From the NCBI RefSeq assembly GCF_002699855.1, contig NZ_LKBW01000179.1, positions 1 through 52,516 of the forward strand: a stretch of DNA of 52,516 nt, written 5' to 3'. The translations under genes and the position numbers were made by a program. The DNA is from Pseudomonas amygdali (GTDB lineage: Bacteria; Pseudomonadota; Gammaproteobacteria; Pseudomonadales; Pseudomonadaceae). The notes below the pieces were generated by a model, which made no database searches, was not told where the DNA came from, and was given only the letters and a program-made list of their open reading frames with translations. Of the stretch, positions 35,381 to 44,935 are shown piece by piece. Position 1 is the first letter of the stretch. The number at the start of each line of letters is the position of its first letter.

Positions 35381-36462
35381 GTCGAAGCTGCTCCTTGTTC
35401 CAGCGGCAGGAAGATCGAGAACGTGGTGTGGCCGGGATGGCTGTCACACTCGATCAGGCCCTGGTGCTGGCTGATGATGTTCTGGGTAATGGCAAGACCT
35501 AGCCCTGTGCCATCCGGGCGGCCACTGACCATCGGGTAAAAAATGGTTTCCTGAAGTTCGGCCGGAATACCGGGGCCGTTGTCGATAATTTCGATCTTGC
35601 TGACCAGTCGATGGCGAACGTGGCCGATGGTGAACTGGCGCATCGCGCGGGTGCGCAGGGTGATCCGTCCCAGGCGCAGCTCGTTCTGGCCGCTGATGGC
35701 CTGCATGGCGTTGCGCACGATATTGAGCACGGCCTGGATCATTTGCTCGCGGTCGATCAAGACGTCGGGAATGCTTGGGTCATAGTCGCGCACCAGCGTG
35801 ATGCAGCCCTGACTTTCGGCCTCGACCAGGCTGCACACTCGTTCAAGCACTTCGTGCACGTTGGTCATCGCCAGCGACGGCAGCTTGTTGGAGCCCAGCA
35901 TACGGTCGACCAGATTACGCAAACGGTCGGCCTCTTCGATGATCACGTTGGTGTAATCCTTGAGGCTTTCTTCAGGCAGCTCGCGGGCCAGCAGCTGTGC
36001 GGCGCCGCGAATGCCGCCCAGCGGATTCTTTATTTCGTGAGCCAGGCCACGCACCAGCATCTTGGTGGTTTCCTGCTTGGACAACTGGGCCTCTTCCTTG
36101 GTAATGCGCAGCAATCGATCTCGTGGGTGCACTTCTAGCAGCAGCAGGGTATCGCCCTTGCTGAGAATCGGCGTCACGGCATAGTCGACAGTCAGTGTCT
36201 GACCGGTCAGTGCGGTGAGCATCGCTTCGCGCTTGGTGAAAGGATGAGCCTGTTCCACTGCCTGACGCAGCGAACTCAGTGCCTCAGCCGACTCGGTGAA
36301 CAGCTCGCTGATGAATTGCCCATGGCTGCGCTGCCCGCTGATGGCGAGCAGCATTTCCGCTGCCGGGTTCATGTACTCAAGTCGCAGGTCGGCGTTGAGC
36401 AGAATGGTGGCAGTGGTCAGGTTATCCAGTAACAGTCTGTGCAGCGCGTCGCTGATAGTCAT
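35377..36462 (-). CDS. ntrB: nitrogen regulation sensor kinase NtrB
   Basis: 361-residue cytoplasmic histidine kinase/phosphatase acting on NtrC and controlled by PII. It has an N-terminal PAS domain (about 5-115), the phosphorylated histidine in RGLAHEIKNPLGGIRGAAQLL, the N box NIVRNAMQA, and the ATP lid GIDNGPGIP-type segment (IEIIDNGPGIP) followed by GRPDGTGLGLAI. I use the ATG at 36462 (MTISDALHRLLL), which gives the usual length; the longer frame adds 28 unrelated residues. It overlaps ntrC by 4 bases. Confidence 0.97.
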   Translation of the reverse strand: MTISDALHRLLLDNLTTATILLNADLRLEYMNPAAEMLLAISGQRSHGQFISELFTESAEALSSLRQAVEQAHPFTKREAMLTALTGQTLTVDYAVTPILSKGDTLLLLEVHPRDRLLRITKEEAQLSKQETTKMLVRGLAHEIKNPLGGIRGAAQLLARELPEESLKDYTNVIIEEADRLRNLVDRMLGSNKLPSLAMTNVHEVLERVCSLVEAESQGCITLVRDYDPSIPDVLIDREQMIQAVLNIVRNAMQAISGQNELRLGRITLRTRAMRQFTIGHVRHRLVSKIEIIDNGPGIPAELQETIFYPMVSGRPDGTGLGLAITQNIISQHQGLIECDSHPGHTTFSIFLPLEQGAAST

Positions 36463-36495
36463 GAATCGTGTTGACCTCTTTTGGCACATTGCAGT

Positions 36496-36512
36496 TGCGC
36501 AATGCTGGTGCT
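36496..36512. promoter_or_regulatory. NtrC-like binding site upstream of ntrB
   Basis: TGCGCAATGCTGGTGCT matches the enteric NtrC consensus TGCACTAAAATGGTGCA at 11 of 17 positions, including the whole TGGTGC arm. It lies 34 bases before the ntrB ATG, a position suited to repression of the ntrBC promoter by NtrC. The rest of the 283-base gap before the next gene (36463-36745) shows no other feature. Confidence 0.5.
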
Positions 36513-36745
36513 GGTTGGTCTGCGCCAGCAGGAGCAAGGCCACCAATACGGTGCTGTCTCAGTGAAGTTGCAAAAACCAAACCAAGGCTCCGAAAAGAAG
36601 CGCTTTATCTGCAAAATCGGGCCGTTTTTCGAGCGAGTGCCCGCATACGGCGCTACTTTCAGTGCGTTCCTGAACCAAATTGGACTGTATTGTTGCGCAG
36701 GTGTGCAGGTGGCGCACCAAAAAGGTGCTTCTGTGTTGTCGAGGA

Positions 36746-37378
36746 TCAGAAGAAAGGCAGGATGCTGCTTTTAGGCTCGGGCTTGTCCTTGAGCGGACAT
36801 TCCGGGCGCACTCCGTAGTCACCCTCCTTGCAGGGATGAGTCGCGCGCTTTTGCGCGAGTGAAATGCGCTGCACGTGAAACGGCTGGTTCGGCGTTTTTT
36901 CCAGGACACGGCCAAGTTCGTCGAAAATCTCTACCGATAATTGATGCGTGCCCCGATCCACATTGCTCAGCGGGAAGACAGGGCTGCGTCCGGCCTCGCC
37001 GACGGCAACGCCATCCAGCAATAGCCGGTAGCTGTGACCCGGCTGTAAAACCGGTTCGCTGGTGACGGTAACGATCAGATCGCCACTGGGATTGACCAGC
37101 GTGGCGTCCGGCTCGGGCACCAGAATTCTCAGCAGTTGATAATGAAACATCGGCTGCACTGCGGGTTTGGCGGGGTGCGCTTTCAGGGTTCGGGTCGGCG
37201 GGGTGCCGGTCATGTTGTTGCTGCGTGGAATATCAACGCGTGTGGCGTTCTTGCGCGGCTGGTCGGTAAACACCCGATTGCCTTGCGCGTCGATGTAGGT
37301 ATAGACGTCGGCAGCGGCTGGCAGCGCTATCAGCAGCAGCAAGCAGATCAGCGCGCTGTGCATTCTGTGTCTGTTCAT
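36746..37378 (-). CDS. DUF4124-domain periplasmic protein
   Basis: 210 residues. A signal peptide (MHSALICLLLLIALPAAA after a short basic start) is followed by the DUF4124 module VYTYIDAQGNRVFTDQP (about 25-41), a proline-rich linker, and a beta-sandwich-like domain (about 85-180) containing LNSHSYRLLLDGV-type strands (VLQPGHSYRLLLDGVAVGEAG). Function unknown. It overlaps the upstream DUF4124 gene by 4 bases (ATGA), and the two proteins are paralogues. It sits between glnA and ntrB in the nitrogen cluster, a conserved arrangement in Pseudomonas. Confidence 0.88.
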   Translation of the reverse strand: MNRHRMHSALICLLLLIALPAAADVYTYIDAQGNRVFTDQPRKNATRVDIPRSNNMTGTPPTRTLKAHPAKPAVQPMFHYQLLRILVPEPDATLVNPSGDLIVTVTSEPVLQPGHSYRLLLDGVAVGEAGRSPVFPLSNVDRGTHQLSVEIFDELGRVLEKTPNQPFHVQRISLAQKRATHPCKEGDYGVRPECPLKDKPEPKSSILPFF

Positions 37379-37917
37379 GGTTTGCCGAGGTGCACGCGTT
37401 GAATGGTCAGCGTAATGGTCTCGCTCTGCTGAATGATCCGCTCGCCGTCTTTCACCACTACCGCGAAGCTGTGCTCGCCACGATCGATGTTGACCACCTG
37501 AAAGCGCGGCAGGTTGGAGGGCTGCCCATACAGATTGCCGTCCAGCAGCAATTGCAGGCGATGGTTCTGTTGCAGGCGTGGCTGAATCTTCACGCCTATG
37601 ATGAACGTGCCGTTGTTGGCACGTAATGCTTCATCGGCTGGCAGGTCTGTCAGTTCCAGCACGTCATAGGCCGTCTGTGGCTGTGATTGTGGCTGAGGTT
37701 GTGCCGGGGCCGGTTGCGGCGCACTGTTGACGACCGGTCTGGAAGGCGTCTGCGTTTCTATGCTGTTGAGTGGCGGCAACTCGACCACTTCGGTCTTGGC
37801 CCCGTTGGGCGGCTGGTTGCTGAACGCGGTGTTACCGTTCGCATCGGTGTACTTATAGATCTGCGCCAGCGCGGGCAGGCTGATCAACAGCAGCAGGCAA
37901 ATCAGACTTTGACGCAT
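37375..37917 (-). CDS. DUF4124-domain periplasmic protein
   Basis: 180 residues: signal peptide MRQSLICLLLLISLPALA, DUF4124 module IYKYTDANGNTAFSNQPPNGA, a linker rich in Pro and Gln (repeated PQPQSQPQ), then a domain like that of the next gene (LQQNHRLQLLLDGNLYGQPS). I use the ATG at 37917; the upstream frame adds 16 residues before the signal. It is clearly a tandem duplicate of the following gene, and overlaps it by 4 bases. It probably acts in the periplasm or at the envelope; no enzymatic motif is seen. Confidence 0.88.
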   Translation of the reverse strand: MRQSLICLLLLISLPALAQIYKYTDANGNTAFSNQPPNGAKTEVVELPPLNSIETQTPSRPVVNSAPQPAPAQPQPQSQPQTAYDVLELTDLPADEALRANNGTFIIGVKIQPRLQQNHRLQLLLDGNLYGQPSNLPRFQVVNIDRGEHSFAVVVKDGERIIQQSETITLTIQRVHLGKP

Positions 37918-37995
37918 GGGACTCTCGACAGCAATGGCACAATTGGCCGTCAGCATAGAACACATCGCCCTATGCTGCGCTATCCGCCTGATGTG

Positions 37996-38553
37996 TCAGA
38001 GTTTCGCAGGACAAAGGTCGGCAGTGGCCAGTACCAGCGCCTGATCGTGAATCGGGTCGGTCTGATAACGCTTCAGCGCCGCATCCAGTTGCATCTGGCA
38101 GGTTTCCGCCTTGCGCAGTGGCTGGAAGTCCGCGTAGGCCTGGAGCAGTTGGGTTTGCAGGCGATCCAGCTTCGGACGGATGTCATCGACCAGGCTGAGT
38201 CTGACCGTGTCGGGCGCTTTGCCTGCCGCGTGCCACTGGGCGAGCAGGGCGTTCTGCACCTGTTTATTGGCTTCGATCTGGGCGCGGAACAGACGTTGAA
38301 CATCATCGGGGTTCAGCTTGAACTCGGCAGCGCGGGCCTGCGCTGCGCTGATGACTTGCAGCTCGCGCGGCGGGTCCTCGACCGCCTTGCCGCTGTCCCA
38401 TTTGCTCAGGGCAACCTGATCCGCAATGGTCAGGCGCTCGCTGATGGCTTGCAACAGCGGCTCGATAGCAGAGGGCTTCTGCTCGGCGGCGAAGGCGAAG
38501 CAGGAAGACATGCACGTCAGGGTCAGCAGGGAAGAGGCCAGAAGCAGGCGCAT
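37996..38553 (-). CDS. secreted chorismate mutase, AroQ-gamma type
   Basis: 185 residues with a cleavable signal (MRLLLASSLLTLTCMSSCFAFA, then AEQKP). The mature all-helical chorismate mutase begins IEPLLQAISERLTIADQVALSKWDSGKAVED. Arg and Lys residues of the AroQ active site are present, followed by VISAAQARAAEFKLNPDDVQRLFRAQIEANKQVQ and a C-terminal extension with paired cysteines (CQ...LC). The gamma subclass is periplasmic in P. aeruginosa and Salmonella and converts chorismate to prephenate outside the cytoplasm. It is located 3' of glnA, with a terminator between. Its role in nitrogen control, if any, is unclear. Confidence 0.88.
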   Translation of the reverse strand: MRLLLASSLLTLTCMSSCFAFAAEQKPSAIEPLLQAISERLTIADQVALSKWDSGKAVEDPPRELQVISAAQARAAEFKLNPDDVQRLFRAQIEANKQVQNALLAQWHAAGKAPDTVRLSLVDDIRPKLDRLQTQLLQAYADFQPLRKAETCQMQLDAALKRYQTDPIHDQALVLATADLCPAKL

Positions 38554-38659
38554 GGCGGTCCATCTCGAGTTGTTGATGAGACGCAGATTTAACGCCAAGT
38601 TGCCGGATCAGGGCCAGTCTTGCGGGGTGAATAAAACTTCACGCCACAAAATCCAGGCA

Positions 38660-38685
38660 AAAAAAAGACCTCCCGAAGGAGGTCT
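38660..38685 (-). terminator. intrinsic terminator of glnA
   Basis: On the minus strand AGACCTCC-TTCG-GGAGGTCT forms a perfect 8-bp stem with a UUCG tetraloop, followed by seven or more Us. It lies about 33 bases after the glnA stop. Confidence 0.95.
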
Positions 38686-38717
38686 CTTGTTACGCCATCA
38701 ACGCTGGCGCGGCTGTA

Positions 38718-40124
38718 TCAGCAGCTGTAGTACAGCTCGTATTCCAGTGGGTGTACGAAGGTACGAACGCGGATTTCTTCTTCGCTTTTCAGTGCGATGT
38801 AAGCGTCGATGAAGTCGTCGCTGAATACGCCGCCTTTGGTCAGGAACGCACGGCCCTTGTCCAGTTCTTCCAGCGCTTCTTTCAGGCTGCCGCAAACTTG
38901 TGGGATCTCTTTGGCCTCTTCAGGCGGCAGGTCATACAGGTTCTTGTCAGCTGCGTCGCCAGGGTGGATCTTGTTCTGGATGCCGTCCAGGCCAGCCATC
39001 AACAGAGCCGCGAAGGCCAGGTACGGGTTGGCCGAAGGATCCGGGAAGCGTGCTTCGATACGGCGGCCGCGTGGGCTGTTGACGTAAGGAATACGGATCG
39101 AAGCGGAACGGTTACGCGCCGAGTAGGCCAGCATGACCGGTGCTTCGAAGCCTGGAACCAGACGCTTGTACGAGTTGGTGGACGGGTTGGTGAAGCCGTT
39201 CAGCGCCTTGCCGTGCTTGATGATGCCGCCGATGAAGTACAGAGCAAGGTCGGACAGACCGGCATAGCCTTCACCTGCGAAGGTGTTCTTGCCATCTTTG
39301 GCGATGGACATGTGCACGTGCATGCCTGAACCGTTATCACCGTACAGAGGCTTTGGCATGAAGGTCGCGGTGCGGCCGTAAGCGTCAGCAACGTTGTGAA
39401 CAACGTATTTCAGGGTCTGAACTTCGTCAGCCTTTTTAACCAGCGTGTTGAATTTCACGCCGATTTCGTTCTGGCCAGCGGTCGCCACTTCGTGGTGGTG
39501 AACTTCAACGGTCTGGCCCATTTCTTCCAGAGCGTTGCACATGGCGGTACGGATTTCGTGGTCATGGTCAAACGGCGGAACCGGGAAGTAACCGCCTTTG
39601 ACGCCTGGGCGGTGGCCTTTGTTGCCGCCTTCCACGTCCTGATCGGACATCCACGAACCTTGTTCAGAGAAGATCTTGAACATGGAACCCGAGATGTCGG
39701 ACTTGAATTTCACTTCGTCGAAGATGAAGAATTCTGGCTCAGGGCCTGCGAATACGGTGTCACCGATACCGGTGGACTTCAGGTATTCCTCGGCGCGACG
39801 AGCGATGGCGCGTGGGTCACGATCGTAACCTTGCATGGTCGACGGTTCGATGATGTCGCACACCAGGATCAGGGTCGGTTCTTCGGTGAACGGGTCCAGA
39901 ACAGCGGTTTCGTCGTCCGGCAGCAAAATCATGTCGGAAGCTTCGATGCCTTTCCAGCCAGAGATGGAGGAGCCGTCGAACATCTTGCCGACTTCGAAGA
40001 AGTCATCTTCCAGCGCATCGCGAGCTGGCATGGTCACGTGGTGCTGCGTACCTTTAGTGTCCGTGAAGCGCAGATCAATCCACTTAACGTCATGATCTTT
40101 GATGAGTTGAACCGACTTCGACAT
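38718..40124 (-). CDS. glnA: glutamine synthetase type I GlnA
   Basis: Makes glutamine from glutamate, ammonia and ATP; it is the main ammonia-assimilation enzyme. The 468-residue GSI-beta subunit has [13 protein letters not shown], the metal-binding [30 protein letters not shown], and the adenylylation site Tyr397 in [17 protein letters not shown], as in E. coli. Control is therefore expected at two levels, adenylylation by GlnE and transcription by NtrC/sigma-54; the promoter and enhancer sites are visible upstream. A strong terminator follows. Confidence 0.98.
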   Translation of the reverse strand: MSKSVQLIKDHDVKWIDLRFTDTKGTQHHVTMPARDALEDDFFEVGKMFDGSSISGWKGIEASDMILLPDDETAVLDPFTEEPTLILVCDIIEPSTMQGYDRDPRAIARRAEEYLKSTGIGDTVFAGPEPEFFIFDEVKFKSDISGSMFKIFSEQGSWMSDQDVEGGNKGHRPGVKGGYFPVPPFDHDHEIRTAMCNALEEMGQTVEVHHHEVATAGQNEIGVKFNTLVKKADEVQTLKYVVHNVADAYGRTATFMPKPLYGDNGSGMHVHMSIAKDGKNTFAGEGYAGLSDLALYFIGGIIKHGKALNGFTNPSTNSYKRLVPGFEAPVMLAYSARNRSASIRIPYVNSPRGRRIEARFPDPSANPYLAFAALLMAGLDGIQNKIHPGDAADKNLYDLPPEEAKEIPQVCGSLKEALEELDKGRAFLTKGGVFSDDFIDAYIALKSEEEIRVRTFVHPLEYELYYSC

Positions 40125-40227
40125 GGTGTCCTCCGGGTGGCTAAGAACCGCCTTCTATAGGCTGGGTCCCTTGAATTTGGGTGATGCCGGCGCGAATATT
40201 CTGCCAAGGCAACCTGCCTCACAAGGG

Positions 40228-40243
40228 AGCAATTTGCATGCCA
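40228..40243 (-). promoter_or_regulatory. sigma-54 promoter of glnA
   Basis: On the minus strand TGGCATGCAAATTGCT fits the -24/-12 consensus TGGCACG-N4-TTGCW with the invariant GG and GC and correct 10-base spacing. The start of transcription would be near 40217, giving a leader of about 93 bases before the glnA ATG. Confidence 0.85.
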
Positions 40244-40315
40244 GTGCCCCGTGTTGGGTTTTTTGCTTCAAAAGCAGGCTTTCAGGGGATTTAAACGCGT
40301 CTGCCGAGAAAAGTA

Positions 40316-40332
40316 CGCACCGTTATGGCGCT
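40316..40332. promoter_or_regulatory. NtrC enhancer site, proximal, for glnA
   Basis: CGCACCGTTATGGCGCT resembles the NtrC consensus TGCACTAAAATGGTGCA in both arms. Its centre is about 107 bases upstream of the predicted glnA start. Confidence 0.72.
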
Positions 40333-40346
40333 GCAGTTTGGTGCGT

Positions 40347-40363
40347 CGACTCTTTTTGGTGCG
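40347..40363. promoter_or_regulatory. NtrC enhancer site, distal, for glnA
   Basis: CGACTCTTTTTGGTGCG keeps one good arm (TTGGTGCG) of the NtrC consensus. Its centre is about 138 bases upstream of the predicted glnA start, close to the -108/-140 pair of enteric glnAp2. Confidence 0.5.
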
Positions 40364-40459
40364 CTGATGATCGGGTATACGATAACTGGTTAAACGTTGA
40401 GCAATTTCCGCTATAATCCGCGCCCCCCTTTTTCAGTCGGCACCTCACGCGCTGTTTCC

Positions 40460-41914
40460 ATGAAACTAATCGTTAAAGTTTTTCCAGAAATCACCATTAA
40501 AAGCCCGCCGGTGCGCAAGAAATTCATCCGGCAACTGGGCAAGAACATTCGTACCGTGCTCCGTGAACTGGACGCGGACATTGTCGTGGGTGGCGTATGG
40601 GACAACCTTGAGGTGGAGACCCGCCAGACCGACCCCAAAGTGCTGCAGGGCATCAGGGACCGGCTAAGTTGCATGCCCGGCATTGCCAACTTTCTGCAGG
40701 TGGCCGAGTACCCGTTGGGCGACATGGATGACATCGTTGCCAAGTGCAAACTGCACTACGCCGACCTGCTGCCCGGCAAGATGTTTTCAGTGCGTTGCAA
40801 GCGCGCCGGTCGCCACGATTTCAGCTCGATGGATGTCGAGAAATACGTCGGTAGCAAGTTGCGCATGCAATGCGGTGCTGCCGGAATCGAGCTGAAAAAG
40901 CCCGATCTTGTCGTACGGATGGAAATTCGCGACCAACGGTTGTTTGTCGTTCATGACCAGCACCAGGGCATGGGCGGCTACCCGCTGGGTGCGCTGGAGC
41001 AGACCCTGGTATTGATGTCCGGCGGTTTCGATTCGACCGTTGCGGCCTACCAGATCATGCGCCGCGGCCTTATGGCGCACTTCTGCTTCTTCAATCTGGG
41101 CGGAAGAGCCCATGAACTGGGCGTGATGGAAGTCGCTCACTTTATCTGGAAGAAGTACGGCAGTTCGCAGCGGGTGCTGTTTGTCAGCGTGCCATTCGAG
41201 GAAGTTCTCGGAGAAATTCTGCAGAAAGTCGATAACAGTCATATGGGTGTAGTTTTGAAGCGTATGATGTTACGCGCTGCATCCGCCGTGGCTGATCGTC
41301 TCGAAATCGACGTGCTGGTAACTGGCGAAGCGATTTCACAGGTTGCCAGCCAGACGCTGCCAAACCTGTCGCTGATCGACGCGGCTACAGACAAGCTGGT
41401 CCTGCGACCGCTGGTCGCGAGCCACAAGCAGGACATCGTGGACCTGGCGACTGAAATAGGCACTGCCGACTTTGCCCGCCACATGCCTGAGTATTGCGGG
41501 GTGATTTCGGTCAACCCGAAGACCAACGCCAAGCGAAATCGCGTTGAGTACGAAGAAAAACAGTTCGACATGGCGATTCTCGAGCAAGCGCTTGAACGCG
41601 CGAAGCTGATTTCGATCGATCGGGTGATCGACGATCTGAGCCGCAATGTCGACATAGAAGAAGTCAGCCAGGCGCTGGCCGGTCAGGTCATCATCGACAT
41701 CCGTCACCCGGATGCCCAGGAGGACCAGCCGCTGCAAGTGCCTGGCGTGGAGATACAGACGTTGCCGTTCTACGCATTGAACAGCCGTTTCAAGGCACTG
41801 GATGACACGCGCCAGTACCTTTTGTATTGCGACAAAGGCGTCATGAGTCGCCTGCATGCTCACCATTTGCTCAGTGAGGGGCATGCCAATGTGCGCGTTT
41901 ATCGACCGAGCTAA
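40460..41914 (+). CDS. thiI: tRNA 4-thiouridine synthase / thiamine sulfur transferase ThiI
   Basis: 484-residue enzyme that adds sulfur to U8 of tRNA and helps make the thiamine thiazole. Domains in order: N-terminal ferredoxin-like and THUMP (about 1-165), the adenylating PP-loop SGGFDST (about 190), Cys346 in [12 protein letters not shown] (disulfide partner), and a C-terminal rhodanese domain with Cys457 in [14 protein letters not shown]. The rhodanese tail shows it is the enteric-type long form. I use the ATG at 40460; 21 extra codons in the longer frame lie in the divergent promoter region shared with glnA. Confidence 0.97.
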   Translation: MKLIVKVFPEITIKSPPVRKKFIRQLGKNIRTVLRELDADIVVGGVWDNLEVETRQTDPKVLQGIRDRLSCMPGIANFLQVAEYPLGDMDDIVAKCKLHYADLLPGKMFSVRCKRAGRHDFSSMDVEKYVGSKLRMQCGAAGIELKKPDLVVRMEIRDQRLFVVHDQHQGMGGYPLGALEQTLVLMSGGFDSTVAAYQIMRRGLMAHFCFFNLGGRAHELGVMEVAHFIWKKYGSSQRVLFVSVPFEEVLGEILQKVDNSHMGVVLKRMMLRAASAVADRLEIDVLVTGEAISQVASQTLPNLSLIDAATDKLVLRPLVASHKQDIVDLATEIGTADFARHMPEYCGVISVNPKTNAKRNRVEYEEKQFDMAILEQALERAKLISIDRVIDDLSRNVDIEEVSQALAGQVIIDIRHPDAQEDQPLQVPGVEIQTLPFYALNSRFKALDDTRQYLLYCDKGVMSRLHAHHLLSEGHANVRVYRPS

Positions 41915-42058
41915 CTGCCCGGGGCTGTTTGCCTGTGGCTTGCGTCACCGGCCCCCCGACACCAGTCGTCATGCCGTAACGGCTTTTGCCGACTCGAAAT
42001 AGTTAATCGCTGCCTTATAAACAGTCAGCAGACCGAATCCTCTGATCGAGATACACAA

Positions 42059-43879
42059 GTGATCGAAAATCTACGCAACATCGCCATCATTGCTCACGTT
42101 GACCATGGTAAGACCACCCTGGTAGACAAACTCCTGCGCCAGTCCGGCACCCTTGAGCGCAACGAGCTCAACGACGAGCGCGTGATGGACTCCAACGACC
42201 AGGAAAAAGAGCGCGGTATTACCATTCTCGCGAAGAACACCGCGATCAACTGGAATGGCTACCACATCAACATCGTGGACACCCCGGGCCACGCCGACTT
42301 CGGTGGTGAAGTAGAGCGCGTGATGTCGATGGTCGACTCCGTACTGCTGCTGGTTGATGCCCAGGACGGCCCTATGCCGCAAACCCGTTTTGTGACCAAG
42401 AAGGCTTTCGAAGCCGGCCTGCGTCCAATCGTGGTCATCAACAAGGTTGACCGTCCAGGCGCGCGTCCGGACTGGGTTCTGGACCAGATCTTCGACCTGT
42501 TCGACAACCTGGGTGCCACCGAAGAACAGCTGGACTTCAAAGTCGTCTACGCCTCGGCCCTGAACGGTATTGCCGGTCTGGAACACACCGACATGGCTGA
42601 AGACATGACTCCGCTGTATCAGTCGATCGTCGACCACGTTCCTGCGCCAAAAGTTGACCGTGACGGTCCTTTCCAGATGCAGATCTCGGCTCTGGACTAC
42701 AACAGCTTCCTGGGCGTCATCGGTGTTGGCCGTATCGCTCGCGGTCGCGTCAAGCCAAACACTCCGGTTGTTGCCATCGATGCCGAAGGCAAGAAGCGTA
42801 ACGGTCGTATCCTGAAGCTGATGGGTCACCACGGTCTGCACCGTGTGGACGTTGAAGAAGCAGCTGCCGGCGACATCGTCTGCATCAGCGGCTTCGACCA
42901 GCTGTTCATCTCCGACACCCTGTGCGACCCACTGAATGTCGAAGCGATGAAGCCGCTGACCGTTGACGAACCTACCGTTTCGATGACCTTCCAGGTTAAC
43001 GATTCGCCGTTCTGCGGCAAGGAAGGCAAGTTCGTCACCAGCCGTAACATCAAGGAACGTCTGGACAAGGAACTGCTGTACAACGTTGCCCTGCGCGTTG
43101 AAGAAGGCGACACCGCCGACAAGTTCAAAGTCTCCGGCCGTGGTGAGCTGCACCTCTCGGTACTGATCGAAACCATGCGTCGCGAAGGCTTCGAAATGGG
43201 TGTTGGTCGTCCGGAAGTGATCATCCGTCGCGTAGGTGACGTTAAGCACGAACCGTACGAAAACGTGACCATCGACCTGCCGGAAGAATCCCAGGGCGCG
43301 ATCATGGAGCAAATGGGTCTGCGTAAAGGCGACCTGACCAACATGGTTCCGGATGGCAAGGGCCGTGTTCGCCTTGAGTACAACATCCCGGCCCGCGGCC
43401 TGATCGGTTTCCGTAACGAGTTCCTGACCCTCACCTCCGGTGCTGGCATCCTGACCTCGATCTTCGACCGTTACGACGTGATGAAGTCCGGCGACATGTC
43501 CGGCCGTCAGAACGGCGTTCTGGTTTCGGTTGAAACCGGCAAGGCGCTGACCTACTCCCTGGAAACCCTGCAAGCGCGCGGCAAGCTGTTCGTCGAGCAC
43601 GGTCAGGAAATCTACGGTGGTCAGATCGTTGGTCTGAACAGCCGCGACAACGACCTGGGTGTGAACCCTACCAAAGGCAAGAAGCTCGACAACATGCGTG
43701 CTTCGGGCAAAGACGAAACCATCGCCCTGGTTCCACCTGTCAAGTTCACCCTTGAACAGGCTCTGGAATTCATCCAGGACGACGAGCTGTGCGAAGTAAC
43801 GCCGAAGTCCATCCGTCTTCGCAAGAAGATCCTGGACGAAAGCGAGCGTACCCGCGCTGCCAAGAAAGCCAAGGCTTGA
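42059..43879 (+). CDS. typA: ribosome-associated GTPase TypA/BipA
   Basis: 606-residue translational GTPase. The G domain has G1 AHVDHGKTT (about 12-20), G2 [14 protein letters not shown]3 DTPGHADF and G4 [11 protein letters not shown]-like domains II, III and V follow, and the BipA-specific C-terminal domain (about 480-600) includes [32 protein letters not shown]. It aids 50S assembly and stress adaptation. The start codon is GTG at 42059, giving the usual N-terminus [17 protein letters not shown]. It is downstream of thiI in the same direction, with a 144-base gap. A terminator follows. Confidence 0.97.
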   Translation: MIENLRNIAIIAHVDHGKTTLVDKLLRQSGTLERNELNDERVMDSNDQEKERGITILAKNTAINWNGYHINIVDTPGHADFGGEVERVMSMVDSVLLLVDAQDGPMPQTRFVTKKAFEAGLRPIVVINKVDRPGARPDWVLDQIFDLFDNLGATEEQLDFKVVYASALNGIAGLEHTDMAEDMTPLYQSIVDHVPAPKVDRDGPFQMQISALDYNSFLGVIGVGRIARGRVKPNTPVVAIDAEGKKRNGRILKLMGHHGLHRVDVEEAAAGDIVCISGFDQLFISDTLCDPLNVEAMKPLTVDEPTVSMTFQVNDSPFCGKEGKFVTSRNIKERLDKELLYNVALRVEEGDTADKFKVSGRGELHLSVLIETMRREGFEMGVGRPEVIIRRVGDVKHEPYENVTIDLPEESQGAIMEQMGLRKGDLTNMVPDGKGRVRLEYNIPARGLIGFRNEFLTLTSGAGILTSIFDRYDVMKSGDMSGRQNGVLVSVETGKALTYSLETLQARGKLFVEHGQEIYGGQIVGLNSRDNDLGVNPTKGKKLDNMRASGKDETIALVPPVKFTLEQALEFIQDDELCEVTPKSIRLRKKILDESERTRAAKKAKA

Positions 43880-43904
43880 TACTTAGCCCGCGCTGAATAA
43901 AAAA

Positions 43905-43931
43905 CCCCGGTCGAGAGACCGGGGTTTTTTT
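43905..43931 (+). terminator. intrinsic terminator of typA
   Basis: CCCCGGTC-GAGA-GACCGGGG is a perfect 8-bp stem, followed by seven Ts. It is preceded by As, so it could also work in reverse for the minus-strand DeoR gene. Confidence 0.96.
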
Positions 43932-43990
43932 ATGCCTGATGGATTATCGGGACACGCAACCGGCTGAAGCTCAGGGCGGGTATCAAGTGT

Positions 43991-44812
43991 CTAGCGCTTG
44001 CCACCCACCGGGGCCAGCAACAATTCGATATGTTGCTTGCGGATACCATCCGCTGCGGCTTCAGCAAGCGCGGCATCGGTGATGATGGTGTCGAACTGCT
44101 CGAGCCCGGCCACCTTGTACATGCCGAAGGTGCCGTATTTCGAGCTGGTCGCGACCAATACGGTTTGCGAGGCTGACTGCATGGCGGCCTGTTTGACCTC
44201 GACTTTCAGCGCCGACGGTGTAGTCGTGCCGCGTTGCAGGTCCCACGAACTGGTCGACATGAAGGCCACATCGGTCGCCAGTTGCCGCAACGTCGCTGCC
44301 GCCAGCCCGCCTACGCTGGAGCGGTTCGGGTGATCGAGCAGCCCGCCGGTGTGAATCACATCCACATGCGCAGCGTCGGCCAGCGCGTTGACTACGCCGA
44401 AATCATTGGTGACCACAGTCATGCCTGACAGCGCGATGATATGCGGGACGATTTCGAGTGTGCTGGTGCCTGCGTCCAGATAGATCGTCATGTCCGGGTG
44501 CAGCAAACCCGCCGCGAGCCTCGCCATGCCCTGTTTGTGCGGCAGCTCTATAACCGCCTTGGACTGATGGCTGGGTTCGCTGTGCACCTGGCTGGCGATA
44601 CGCACGCCACCTGTGACTGAATAGGCCCGGCCTTCCTGTTCCAGCTGGGCGATATCGCGGCGGATGGTCATGTGCGAGCAGTCGAACATCTCCATCAACT
44701 GATGAACGCTGAGTACCTGATGCTTGCGCAATTGACGCAGCATCAGCTCCCGGCGCTGATCGGGGATCATAGGTGTACCGCCGGAAATGGCGATCTCCTC
44801 TTCAGTGGACAT
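43991..44812 (-). CDS. DeoR-family transcriptional regulator
   Basis: 273 residues. The N-terminal DeoR helix-turn-helix is RRELMLRQLRKHQVLSVHQLMEMFDCSHMTIRRDIAQLEQEG (about 18-60). A sugar-phosphate-binding-like domain follows, with the family motifs IYLDAGTST and VVTNDFGVVNAL plus a late VATSSKYGTFG. The effector is probably a phosphorylated sugar. I use the ATG at 44812 with AAGGAG 5 bases upstream; the longer frame adds 35 residues. It is the third gene in the minus-strand order binding protein, dehydrogenase, regulator, and may control that operon. Confidence 0.88.
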   Translation of the reverse strand: MSTEEEIAISGGTPMIPDQRRELMLRQLRKHQVLSVHQLMEMFDCSHMTIRRDIAQLEQEGRAYSVTGGVRIASQVHSEPSHQSKAVIELPHKQGMARLAAGLLHPDMTIYLDAGTSTLEIVPHIIALSGMTVVTNDFGVVNALADAAHVDVIHTGGLLDHPNRSSVGGLAAATLRQLATDVAFMSTSSWDLQRGTTTPSALKVEVKQAAMQSASQTVLVATSSKYGTFGMYKVAGLEQFDTIITDAALAEAAADGIRKQHIELLLAPVGGKR

Positions 44813-44935
44813 TCGTGCTCCTTGATGAGCCGCCAAGACAACAGGCGGTCCGCGCATCTTAGCCAATCGCTCCGGCAATGGAAGCAGCGACGGGCCTTTT
44901 TGCACGGACTTGCTCATCTTTGCAGGCAGTCCACC

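Noticed and set aside
36559..36915. 118-codon minus frame between ntrB and the DUF4124 gene
   Set aside because: It overlaps the real DUF4124 gene in another frame and lacks a ribosome-binding site and recognisable domain.
42071..43600. 509-codon open frame opposite typA
   Set aside because: It is complementary to the well-supported GTPase and has no start signal or family.
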